A DNA stretch of 64,000 nt from Akebia trifoliata (taxonomy: Eukaryota > Streptophyta > Magnoliopsida > Ranunculales > Lardizabalaceae). Under the pieces are notes generated by a model, which was given only the letters and a program-made list of their open reading frames with translations, was not told the DNA's origin and ran no database searches. Below, piece by piece: positions 12,400 through 21,950 of this stretch; position 1 is the stretch's first letter; each line of letters starts with the position of its first letter. Location of the stretch: positions 27,006,493 to 27,070,492 of the forward strand of contig CM030706.1 in assembly GCA_017979445.1 (NCBI GenBank), written 5' to 3'. Both the position numbers and the translations under genes were made by a program.

Positions 12400-13412
12400 G
12401 TATTTGTGTGCATAATGTAATGAAGTGTGCCCATTAATGGGGTTATTTTTATTTGCTTTGAGTTGGAGCATAAATCTAACAAGATTTTACTCCTAGTGAC
12501 TCAAGCATTTTCATGAATGATGCTTGAGCGAATGTTTGCAAAGGTGGGGAAATTATTATGAACTTAGAGGGGAATATTACCTCACATGGAGGGATTACTC
12601 TCTATTAGACTTTCCAATGAAGTGCTTACATTTCCAAGAAAAACTTATTATAGACTTAAAGGGGGAGATTACCTCACATGGAGGGATTATTCTCTACCAC
12701 CCTTACCATTTGAGATGGATTTTACACTATATACTTGCAATAGAAATAAATCTTAAGGAAAATAAATAAGAACATTAGTAGGCAAGTAAAATGTCCTAAA
12801 CTTATTATGGACTTAAAAGGTGATTACTCTCTATCATCCTTGTTAATGGAAATAAAAAATTAGGCTACATGATCGCAATAAAGAAAAGTTTTAAAAGAAA
12901 ATAAAAAGATTTAGAGTGAGGGGGTAAAAGAGGGATTGGGGGGGTATGCAATTAAGCAAAAACATAAAATAATGGTACAGTCCACATTGGTCTTCTTCTT
13001 CTTCTTGGATTTTCAAGGTTTGGCTTCTAGGGTGTATGAGAATGGATTTTGACAGAGTGTTGGGGGTGTTGAAAGCTTTTGAAAAGAGAATTGGACAAAA
13101 TTTTGAGATGTTAGAATGCTCTTTTCTTTTTCCTTGGAGAGGTTTTCATCTATAGGTTTTTAGAAACCCCTGGGGATATAAAGGTCCAAATACCACAAGT
13201 TTCTCTTAATTGCATTAAAACCTCAAAGAATGTCCTTATTTACCCTTAATAAAAAACTCGTTGGTGGTCTTTTTCTCCCTCTTGAGTCTTGCCAAACATG
13301 ATAATTAAAGGATAAAAATGAAAAAAACTCATAAGGTTGTAGAGATTTATTTTCAAGGCCAAATAAGACTTTTCCCTTAAAAGGCAACAAGTTAGATAAA
13401 AATTAGGCACAA
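12400..13412 (-). repeat. Left part of an old gypsy-type LTR split by the CACTA element
   Basis: The stretch about 12530-13400 matches, with considerable divergence, the LTR part at about 38090-38540. Shared features in order are the TTACCTCACATGGAGGGATTA / TTACCTTATAGAGGAATGAC block, TTGGTCTTCTTCT, GGACAAAATTTTG / GGGCAAAATTTTG, CCTTGGAGAGG / CCTTGGAAAGG and a CCCCTGGGGATA / CCCTTGGGGATA block. It resumes after the CACTA element at 19584-20460. The left edge is approximate. Confidence 0.6.
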
Positions 13413-13425
13413 TCACTACGTGAAA
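13413..13425 (+). repeat. CACTA left terminal inverted repeat
   Basis: CACTACGTGAAAA, preceded by TSD AAT. It pairs with 19571-19583, with one mismatch (C/T at position 6). Confidence 0.88.
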
Positions 13426-13819
13426 ATCCCAAATTTGCATTAAAAAATTTGTTGGGCTTGGCCCGTCGAATTTTAAAACTCAAAATCCACGGCCCGTGGA
13501 CCATGTTTTAAAACCCAAATTATAATCTGCCTCTCTCACTGTTTCTCTCCCTCTCTCACTATTTCTCTACCTCTTTCTCTCTCATCGATTGATCGCCTCT
13601 CACGGTCCCTCTCTCTCACAGTCATCGATCGATCGATTACCTCTCACGGTCTCTCGCTTTCTCATAGTGGCTCTCTCGATCAATTGACCTCATTTTTTCA
13701 TTCGCTCTCTTGATCGATCGACCACTCCATCGATCGATTGACCTTTCTATCTTTCTCTCACAGTCTCTTTTTCGATCAATCTATCTCCCTCGATAGATCT
13801 CATCTCCCACTCTATTTGA

Positions 13820-14130
13820 TTGATCGATCTCTTAGATCAGAAACAGGTTTTGATCCATTTGCAAGAAGTGAAAAGAAAATTAGATCAACTGAATTTGATA
13901 GAAACAAGTATTAGGAGTGGAAATGAGGATCAGAACGAATATCGGTGTGCAATTCCTGAAATCCCTAATTTTTCTATTGGAATGGAAGTGCGAATTGAAG
14001 AATTGAAGATGGAGTTGTTTAGAGACAACGTGAGTATGATCGGATTGTGCGCAATTGGTGGATCAGGGAAGACTTCATTGGCTGCTAAGCTTTGTTGAGA
14101 CGAACAAGTGAAAAGTATATCTATCTATTC
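13820..14130 (+). pseudogene. NLR fragment: linker plus P-loop of an RPW8-type (ADR1/NRG1-like) NB-ARC
   Basis: The open frame encodes IPNFSIGMEVRIEELKMELF, followed by the P-loop IGGSGKTSLAAKLC (GGT to ACT at 14057-14074). This is the order found just before and at the Walker A motif of helper-type NLRs with an RPW8 coiled coil; that assignment is from recall of the family. The frame stops at TGA (14096-14098) immediately after the P-loop. The following codons, DEQVK, still resemble the family, so CGA to TGA is a likely inactivating change. Nothing downstream resembles the RNBS, GLPL, MHD or LRR parts, and upstream is only a TC/GATC-rich repeat. It is a captured fragment, not a resistance gene. 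Confidence 0.75.
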
Positions 14131-16330
14131 AAAACTCACATTGAACATTTTTTTTAACTTATGGTTATATGATTTTTTTAATAGATTAAAAAATTTAACA
14201 TTGAATTTTATACACAATTGAATCATGGTGAAAAGAAGAAGAAGATCACTTTATTCACCTTTGATAAAGAACTTTGAATCCACAAAGAAAATAAAGAGAA
14301 TTATTCTAAGAAAGCTAACATTCTATTGATAGTCTAGATGTTGTAAAATGTATCTCTCATATTGGTATCAACCGAGCTGATATGAAACATTGAATGTTTT
14401 AGGTATGTATCAATTGACACCATATTGAAAGTTTCATTAACTGAAAAATTCAATCAATATGATATTTTAAACATTGTCGCTCACCATCATTTAAATAGAC
14501 TTTCAAACTTATAATTTGTCATTCATTTCAGCTTATTATATTTTTTTGGGCCTTGTGATCTTCCCATTAAGTGTAAGACCCACCAATGGACTATGAATTG
14601 ATGACATGTACAGATCTGATGAATTAGAGAATCCATCATGAATGTAATTTTGTTCATACCATTGACCATGAGGATTTTTATAAATCTTTTTCCCCCCTCT
14701 TTTGGTGTTATGTTTTTCTGTTTTGAAACTCCCAGTGATTGAACATTACACTAGTTTCAGCCTTGTTTGTTGAACTTTGTGAAAAATTTAGTGAATATAC
14801 CAATCTTTGCTGCCTAACAAGTATGGTAGGGTCTTAGGAGTGAAATTTATGCTAGATAAAATACACTAGTAACCAATATCTTTCCATCAGCCTCGAGGAG
14901 CTAATTTATGTAATTGGAAAATTCTGGTCCCTAATGTAAAGCTATGATTTCTCTAATTTAAGTTCAACAATTGGGATTAGAGAGTACAATATAATATAAA
15001 TTAACCTTGATAATTTCATCATCAATATGATCTACATCATAAAAAAGAAGTTTAGATTATGCTAGTATGTAGAAGAGATTAGAGTAAAATAGGTCACATG
15101 TGATCTTTGGAAAAATATTGAAGTTAGCAGAGGCTTTCCTATATGAGTACAAACTTTACTTTCGTCAAGTCTCTATTTTCCAATGTAATTTGTGACAACA
15201 GGAAAATTTTGGGAACCTCTTTAATCTATAGTGAATGAGTTGTGTATCCTATGTCCTTTTTCTATTATAATTCCAAGAAAGCATATCCCAATATGTTTAG
15301 TATGATATGTATTGTAGTCAGTTTGTGAATTGTTTCCTAGTTGGATTTGGATGAGGGTCTTGGGAATGCTTATGTAAGAAACCAGTTGGGCTTCTTTGGG
15401 ATTTGTGAGGTTGTTGAATAAAAGTTTATGAGAACTGTAAACAACCATGGGTTGAAGAGGGATTGGGAGAATGGTGAAGGTGGAGAGACCTATTACTTGT
15501 TCTTCTATATGCTATTTGATCCTCAATAGAAGCTTTCGATCATCTTCAATCAGCCTTTTGTGGAAGAACCTTGTAAAATTTGCTACACTTTGTTTGTCGT
15601 TGTTTCTGGTATGTTCTCATAGTTTTTGTGTTGTCATCACACCCTTAGATCCTTGGGTTTTCCAAAACAAACAGTTGGTGAGCATAAAGCAAAAGCTTGG
15701 TTGGCTCTCCTTGGAGCATAACCAACGTTAGAAAATATCACATTTGGAATAGGCATCTCAATGGAACGTGTCTAATTCACTAGTTGCCAGATAGATGCAC
15801 ATTCTTTGCATTGCATGCAACATGAGTATTTCAAGTTTGCAACAGTACTTCAAGTTTACCATGATACAATGACACAAAACTTAGGATATATTATTCCACA
15901 ACAGTATTCACAATATCAGAAAAAGTAAGTGGTGTTTTTATTGAGGAAACTTGCAAGATCCAAAATAAAATTGGTTTGGCCTCTCTTTGGTATCGAAACT
16001 TCTACAAAATGCTTTTTTCCTCTATGTTGTTTTGGGTTTCTAACAAGAAAAAGTACCCCAAATGTTCAGGATTAGTCTTTGATAACGATGAACTAGATAA
16101 AAATATATAGTCTTAAATAAACAGGAAATTAATTTGGAATTTTTTTGTGTGATATTTATAGGGTAATTCTTAAATGTAGCCAAATCTCTGCACCAGAGGA
16201 TGTATGATAAGCTGCACCGCTAACTACTTGACATGATTGGATTACGCCTTCATTTTCCAGTCATGCCCAACTACTTTAATGTGCCCATGACTATAATAAT
16301 CTTCTTGTCATTTTCCCCCGATTCAATTTG
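14131..16330. other. CACTA interior, unassigned
   Basis: About 2.2 kb between the NLR fragment and the methyltransferase exons. ORFs at 15221-15448 (minus) and 15471-15731 (plus) show no domain I recognise. It may be intron or flank captured with one of the neighbouring genes. Confidence 0.4.
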
Positions 16331-16349
16331 CATACCACAGATTAGTATT

Positions 16350-18108
16350 TCTTCAGACCGGTGAAAGAATTTAAGCTTCCTCAGATCCCCAAGGACCTGA
16401 ATGTTGCAATTAAAAATGGGAAAGAATTTCAGTAAAATTCATTTTTTTTTTTTTTTACTATAAAAATAAATTCATTGCAACCTTCGCTAAAATTTCTAGA
16501 TTGTCTACAGGATTTGCTTATCAGAGAGTTCTCATTTCATCAACTGAATGCCAACTTGCTTTGGCCAAGAACATTTGCATTTGCAGAATGGTTAGTTCAA
16601 CACCAATCCTTGTTAGAAGGACGACGCATCATCGAGTTGGGCTAGCATGTTTCATGAATCACGATTACAATATGACTATACTTAATTGTTGTGTGGTTAT
16701 CCTTAGCTCGTACATATTTTCATTCTTGTTGCATGCAGTTCAGCCTTACTACAATTGCAATTGTGTGCTCATTCACATGTTTATGAGACTATGTGCAAAA
16801 GAGACCTGAATCTTAGTACTACAAAGTAAAAATCAAATATGAACGATATGCCCAAAATCAGGACATATTGCACACTTAAGAGGAGCTTAGGAGACTCTAG
16901 GCCTATCATTTGATGGCCCCATCTATGGGTTCTTATAGTTCGTATCTCGGATGGACGGATGGAGTGATTTAGGGATCTTTGTCAAGCATGTCTTATTTCT
17001 GCCCTGCTCCTTCAAACCCATCCTAATTCTCATTTAAATCTACCAATTCTTATTAATCAAGTTTGTCTGCTAATATGTTGCTTGACGTCATTGTTTACTT
17101 GTAATGTGCAACATTTCTTTACAATTTCATGAATGATTTCTTGGACATTTGTATTAGATAAACTGTATCAATAGGTAGAGTTGAAGTATCCATATTAAAA
17201 TTTGTCTTGAGAAGTGTTTCTTCTATTTATTCCACGACAGTGGCAGCGGAGCTTTAGCCATCTTTCTGCAAAAATCGTTTGGAGTTAACATCACAACTTC
17301 AGACTTCAATGATGAGGAAGTTGAAGATAACATAGCTCATAATTGTAGGGTTAATGGAATATTACCCATGTTGCCACATATCCGACGTGTGTTTTCCTTC
17401 TATGGATACCTACAACTTATATATTAATTCATTATGGAAAAAAAGAAATCTAAAGCACCAATTGCATCCCTTTGTGTTGCAGAGGATGAAGGATTGCAAT
17501 GAGTGCTTTATTTTCCTCTCTTTGTCAAGGGCTTGGTAATTTAATTAACTCACATATTTTGATTTTGTTTAGATTCATGGGGAGACACATTTCCGACTAG
17601 TGATCCAGGCTGGGACTTGGTCATTGCTAGTGATATCCTACTATGTAAGGTTTGTTGTTTGATCTAACGTTGCCATTTACATTCGCAAAAGAGTAGTTAA
17701 AAACACTCAGCAAGTTAACATAGCCAATTTCCAACACCCAGACTAGATATAGAGTACCAAACCAAGTTCCAATTCCTAACTTTTTTTTATTGTTGGGCTT
17801 TTCTATTTGTAGATGTGAAACAATATCCAAACTTGATTAAGATACTGTCCTACTCAAAGCTTACAAGCCAAAGGATAAGAAAGCGAGTCCCAGAAGGTCT
17901 TAGGATAATCAGACAGGTATTATGCTAATTAATATTAGAATTTGAGTGAAATATCAAATGAATTAAATTTGATTAGTTGAGATCAATTTATATGCTCTGC
18001 AGGAACAGATGTAGGGTTACCATGGCTAGCATTCTTAATGAGTTGGAGACGTAGAATTGGTAAAGAAGATGAAGCACTTTTCTTTAATGGGTGCGAGGAC
18101 GCCGGTCC
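16350..18108 (+). pseudogene. Lysine-methyltransferase-like gene fragment (Methyltransf_16 type), exons and introns retained
   Basis: Exon-like blocks in order: about 16350-16425 (EFKLPQIPKDLNVAIKNGK); 16505-16650 (LLIREFSFHQLNANLLWP, FAFAEWLVQHQ, RRIIELG, the start of SAM motif I); 17241-17386 (GSGALAIFLQKSFGV, then ITTSDFNDEEVEDNIAHN); 17573-17644 (WGDTFPTSDPGWDLVIASDI, motif with the DxLL-type acidic turn); 17813-17916 (VKQYPNLIK); 18003-18108 (TDVGLPWLAFLMSWRRRIGK, FFNGCEDAG). Most internal borders keep AG/GT. The gene is dead: a small deletion near 17850 shifts frame, an in-frame TAG lies near 17900, the donor after 16650 is lost, and similarity breaks off abruptly at about 18108 before the usual C-terminus. 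The family is a seven-beta-strand SAM-dependent protein methyltransferase. Confidence 0.75.
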
Positions 18109-18149
18109 TATAGATTTGAATGCCGATCAGCACTTTCTCTCTTCTATAG

Positions 18150-18189
18150 AGATTATGATGCACTTTACAATTGGGCTTTGGTTCTTCAG
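18150..18189 (+). pseudogene. Possible single exon of a TPR-type gene
   Basis: Between a polypyrimidine/TATAG acceptor and a CAG/GTTTGA donor lies a 40-bp block encoding DYDALYNWALVLQ, which resembles a tetratricopeptide helix of a plant TPR protein. It follows the broken end of the methyltransferase fragment. The match is short and from recall only. Confidence 0.3.
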
Positions 18190-18530
18190 GTTTGATTTGA
18201 ATGGCTTGTTTTATTATTTGGTAGAACTTTTTTTTTAATGATTAACATGTTTTTATATCATGAGCTGGCAAAGTTAAGTAGAGGGTGAAAAATCATTTGC
18301 TCTACTACTCACAAGGCACAAATGGCCATGCTTTGTACATCTCTTTGCACCTAAACTTTCATCTGCATGGTTTTGATATTCTTCTTCAATCCACATTTGC
18401 TGGAACTTTGTGAGTTGTTTGCTTATTATACAAGATTATAAGTATTAGATTATAAAACACAATTATGTTGTATACTTGTATGAAAGACTATAAGAGATTA
18501 ATCATGGAGTGTTGTTTGTGTCTCTTATAG

Positions 18531-18960
18531 AGGTTATACGGCCCCTGAATATGCCATTAGAGGATAATTATTTGAGAAGGTTGACATTTACAGCTTCGAG
18601 GTTCTAGTGCTCGAGATCATTAATTGTAAGAAAAACACAGATCTTTCTTTACCATCAGAAATGTAATATCTTCCTGAATATGTATGCCTTATAAGCTTTT
18701 TTGGGTTCTTATGTTCTTTAATTATGTTTCTTTTTCTTTCATTATACTTCAATCTCAATTTGCCAATTTTCTCTTCTTGTATATACGCATGAAAGCTTTA
18801 CGATCTAGAGTACTTGAATTGGTGGATCCAAAACTACATGAAGACGGGTTTGTAGAAAAGGATGTCTTCCAAATGATTCAAGTAGCGTTCTTATGCCTCT
18901 AAGCTTACCCAAACATAAGGCCACCAATGTTGGAGATTGTTGCTATGTTAATATGTTCTA
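18531..18960 (+). pseudogene. Receptor-like kinase, C-terminal kinase-domain fragment
   Basis: Block 1 (18531-18681, after a TTATAG acceptor) encodes GYTAPEYAIRG, stop, LFEKVDIYSFEVLVLEII, covering the APE motif of subdomain VIII and the D-x-Y-S-F segment of subdomain IX. Block 2 (about 18789-18960) encodes RVLELVDPKLHEDGF, then VFQMIQVAFLCL, stop, AYPNIRPPMLEIVAML, the conserved RPPM region of subdomain XI. Two in-frame TAA and one TAA/TGA-type stop, plus a small deletion near 18805, make it non-coding. The extracellular, transmembrane and N-lobe parts are missing. The family is plant Ser/Thr receptor-like kinases. Confidence 0.8.
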
Positions 18961-19570
18961 TTACTTTGGGTTGATATTTCGATGTACCAAACCTTTTCCG
19001 TGTAGGTACGAGAGTGCTATTAGGATTTCTTTGAGAACAGTGGCAATGGAGGGGAAATCCAAACCTTGAGGAAAATAAGAGGACACGATAGAGAGGAGAG
19101 AGTCAGAAGAGATCAAAGGCATCACAACCATTTGCTTCTAATTGTATTTTATTTCTAAGCAATTATGTGACGTAATTTCATTTGTAAGTGCCCAATTGCT
19201 TTAATTAGAGCTTGTTTAGTAATGAAATTTCAATATATAATATGCATTTTGAGTTGTTTAGTTTAATTTGGAGTTTGTTTGATGATTTTTGTTTAGTTTT
19301 TTATTTTTCTGATTTTTTTTATTACTATTTCATTTATTGTGATTGGTGAATTAGAGAAACGTCTTATTGTTTGTTAAACCTCCATATTTGACGGTTATAC
19401 TCTATAGATTTTTTTTTTTTTTTAAGCTCATTCTCTAATAATTTGATAGTTCAAGGCCGTCAACAAAAAAAAAAAAATTCTACAAGAAAATATTTGACAG
19501 GCATATTTGAAGGGTTGGTCCGTCAAATTTCTTAAAATTTGACGGGCTGAGACAGTCAAATATGGGTTTT
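18961..19570. other. CACTA right subterminal region
   Basis: AT-rich DNA with several copies, in both orientations, of a TTTGACGG(G/T)-like word (about 19385, 19455, 19490, 19520, 19540). Such clustered short words near CACTA ends are usually transposase-binding sites; their function here is inferred. Confidence 0.6.
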
Positions 19571-19583
19571 TTTTCACATAGTG
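19571..19583 (-). repeat. CACTA right terminal inverted repeat
   Basis: TTTTCACATAGTG, complement CACTATGTGAAAA, followed by TSD AAT (19584-19586). Confidence 0.88.
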
Positions 19584-20460
19584 AATGACATGAAAATAAC
19601 CAATCAAGGGAAGGTCCTAAGGGTTAGTTGACATGTAATATCTCTGAATAAACTAAGGTTAAGAGGTAATTACTCTTTAGATATTAGAGAAATCTCTTTG
19701 AGGGGCTATGGTATCCATACCCTGTGAAAGTGGTCAAACTTCAATGAAAACAAGAGTAATAGCATGAAATTTTTCCAAGGATGGAAGGTCATAGAAGTTA
19801 ATTGATTTGGATAGAGTCTTAAAAAACTTGAGGTTTGGAAGGTAATTGTTCACAAGTTTTAAACAGTTCTCTTGGATGGGTAAAAAGGTGTAGGCCCTTT
19901 GAATTTGGTCAATTTACAAAGAATCCATGAAGGTGACCTTGGTTTAAGCACAAGAAGGTGGTCTCAATGATCAATTACCTTAGATTGAGTCTTAATAAAC
20001 TTAGCGTAGGAAAGTAATCATCTTCTAAAAGGGTCAAGGGTCAAATGTAGAAGAATTACTCAATTACATGAAAACCAAGGATGGGAAGTTAATGCATGCT
20101 TAAAAGGGTAGAAATGAGAATTTACCTTGTGCTCTCTAGAAAAATGAAGGATTAGCAAGGTTTAAATGTAAAATCCCCTTAAGAAAACCTATAGCAATTA
20201 AGTGTACAAATGAAAATCATAACAGCCTAACCAACCTGACCTTAGCTACCCATGACATAGAAAGGCCTGAAAGAAAATTGGCCTAAGCCATGGGTAAGGC
20301 ACGACCTAGCTTATTTTTGGGTTCCAAAAGATGGTTTTGAAGAGATGGGGCCCTTTGGGATGAGTCACACTCGGACTTTTGATCTATTTTGAGTTAAACT
20401 CTCGCTCTTACAGGTTTCTGGGTCTTGCCAAGATTGACTAGGACATTTTTGGGTGTCCAC
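19584..20460 (-). repeat. Right part of the old gypsy-type LTR split by the CACTA element
   Basis: It matches, with divergence, the LTR segment about 38600-39466. Shared phrases are GAGTCTTAATAAACTTAG / GAGTCTCAACAAACCAAGG, the TAATTTACA / CAATTTACA context and a terminal GGGTGTCCAC / GAGTGTCTATA. It ends near 20460 with a decayed version of the TGTCTACA end used by related LTRs in this window. Confidence 0.6.
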
Positions 20461-20539
20461 GCATCTTTTAAAATCTTATTAGAATTTACTTTGATTAAAA
20501 AATTAGAGATTTCTCAATTTGATTAAGAAAAAAGAAAAA

Positions 20540-20695
20540 AATTGTGTTAGAGCGTAGGACGGGATTGGATTTAGGATGGGTTAAAAAATTCAAACCCGAT
20601 TTGAGGTCGGAGTGGGTTCGGAGTAAATAATATTAATCGGGGCTATGGACGAGTTAAGTTAAACCCGGCTCAAACTTTTCCCGTTGCCATCCCTA
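20540..20695. mobile_element. hAT-like MITE remnant, right end
   Basis: It ends CCCGTTGCCATCCCTA, whose complement TAGGGATGGCAACGGG matches the terminal type of the MITEs at 1130 and 54241. The left end is not recognisable. Confidence 0.5.
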
Positions 20696-21850
20696 CCCAA
20701 ATCTGAGTTTGTTACAACTTGAGACACTTGTCTTTTTTTCATTTATTCTGAATTCACTAACTAATATATCTTCAAAGTTATTATACTTCATTAACCCTTT
20801 GGTACTTTTTATTTTCAAAATACCCAAATACATGAGTTGTAAAATGACTTTTTTGCCACCATTTTCATTAATTTTTGCATGTTCCAAGGTTTCTGAAGTA
20901 AATAAAATGAAGTTCGTGTGTGAACTTTTACGTACCTAAGTTAATTTGAGGACTTGATTGATTGGACCCTTGAGTGGGAATTTTCCACGTAACCCTTGAT
21001 TTTATTAAGGTACATGGTATGGTAAATTACCATTAAGACCTCTCTATAAGGATAAGTTCTTGTCACTGTCAAGATAATTCTTGCATTTATTCAAAACACG
21101 TGGGGGATGAACCTTTCTATCCTCTTAAGGATTTCTATAGAAATCTTGAAGGAAAATCAATATTCTCACCTTGATGATTTTTTTAATAAAACATATCAAG
21201 TAGTAAAATACCATCAATCCACTCTCCTGATTTGTTTTTTTATTTTTATTTTTATTTTTATCAAATAATCTTCATTTGAAAATATAGACCACTATATCCC
21301 CTAACCGTTCCCAAGAAATATATAAGTAAAGGGGGTCTCAAAGCTCCCATTGTCAAATCATAGCCTAGAAATCATTAAAAAATATCAAATCTTACTCTCA
21401 TCCTCTAAAAAAATCTATATCTCTTCCAATCATAAAGATAGACAAGACTGAAAAACAAAGGAGCACAAGGAACTAACCAAGGCAGAAATAGTATAATCTA
21501 GATCTTTTTCAGGTTTTTCTCCTTATAATCCTTTCATTTTTATTTTGATAACTTAAAAGTCTTGTATTCAAACCACCTCCCAATTGTATTTAAATCAACT
21601 GTTCAATCTTTGTATGTGGATGGTCTCTAAAAAATAGTACGAAAGAGGGTGGAGGAAGGGTATCCTAAATCTAGAACCATATTTTCTTCACTACTACATG
21701 TAAATAAAAATGGTGAGATAAACATATTGAGAGTCTCTCCTTATAGACATGCACCATAGTCCTTGTTTAGATCTAAATCCCATTTTGGGAAAAATTGCAT
21801 TCACATAATTTAATAAGGAAACAACCTAAGAGGATGATCTTCATTGAGAC
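20696..21850. other. AT-rich spacer, nothing recognised
   Basis: The ORFs at 20693-20887 (minus) and 20709-20939 (plus) are mutual shadows without domains. No RNA gene or complete repeat was identified. Confidence 0.4.
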
Positions 21851-21950
21851 CACTACATGAAAAAAAAGGTAAATTCGATGCTAAGGTTCGTCCAATTTAA
21901 CTAAATTCGACAAACCTTAGTATCAAATTTACTATTTTTATTGCCAAACC
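21851..21950 (+). mobile_element. Lone CACTA-type terminus
   Basis: CACTACATGAAAA (21851-21863) is a CACTA-like end. It is followed by an internal inverted repeat: AAATTCGATGCTAAGGTT against the complement of AACCTTAGTATCAAATTT near 21915-21932. I could not find the partner terminus, so this may be a truncated element. Confidence 0.4.

Larger units (their letters stand above)
9928..17930. repeat. Large duplicated segment, copy 1
   Basis: The sequence from 9928 (GAAGCTAGAATCTTAAGG) onward matches 56006-64000 almost base for base to the end of the window; 17930 corresponds to 64000. The two copies are 8003 and 7995 bp, so the net length difference is 8 bp. It comes from small indels such as a shorter T-run near 16441 and one AAG fewer near 14235. 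Substitutions are sparse, about one per 100-200 bp by eye. Copy 2 starts exactly at the end of the 100-N gap and is cut by the window end, so the true extent is unknown. Confidence 0.97.
13413..19583 (+). mobile_element. Non-autonomous CACTA (En/Spm) transposon carrying host gene fragments
   Basis: The left terminus is CACTACGTGAAAA. The reverse complement of the right terminus is CACTATGTGAAAA. Both ends then carry subterminal CCCGTC(A/G)AATTTT motifs; the right end repeats TTTGACGGG-like words at about 19385, 19455, 19490, 19520 and 19535. The three bases outside each end are AAT (13410-13412 and 19584-19586), the 3-bp TSD of CACTA elements. The 6171-bp body has no TNPA/TNPD-like transposase that I can read. 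It contains same-orientation fragments of an NLR, a methyltransferase, possibly a TPR gene and a receptor kinase. It sits inside an older gypsy LTR. A second copy in the same flank starts at 59493. Confidence 0.88.

Noticed and set aside
13820..14098. Possible functional resistance gene
   Set aside because: Only the linker and P-loop are present, a stop follows at once, and the fragment is inside a transposon.
15221..15731. ORFs of 75 and 86 codons, repeated at 61298-61808
   Set aside because: Conservation between the two copies only reflects the recent duplication of the locus; neither has a recognisable domain.
17354..17539. Plus-strand ORF of 61 codons
   Set aside because: It spans the end of a methyltransferase exon and the following intron in a wrong frame.
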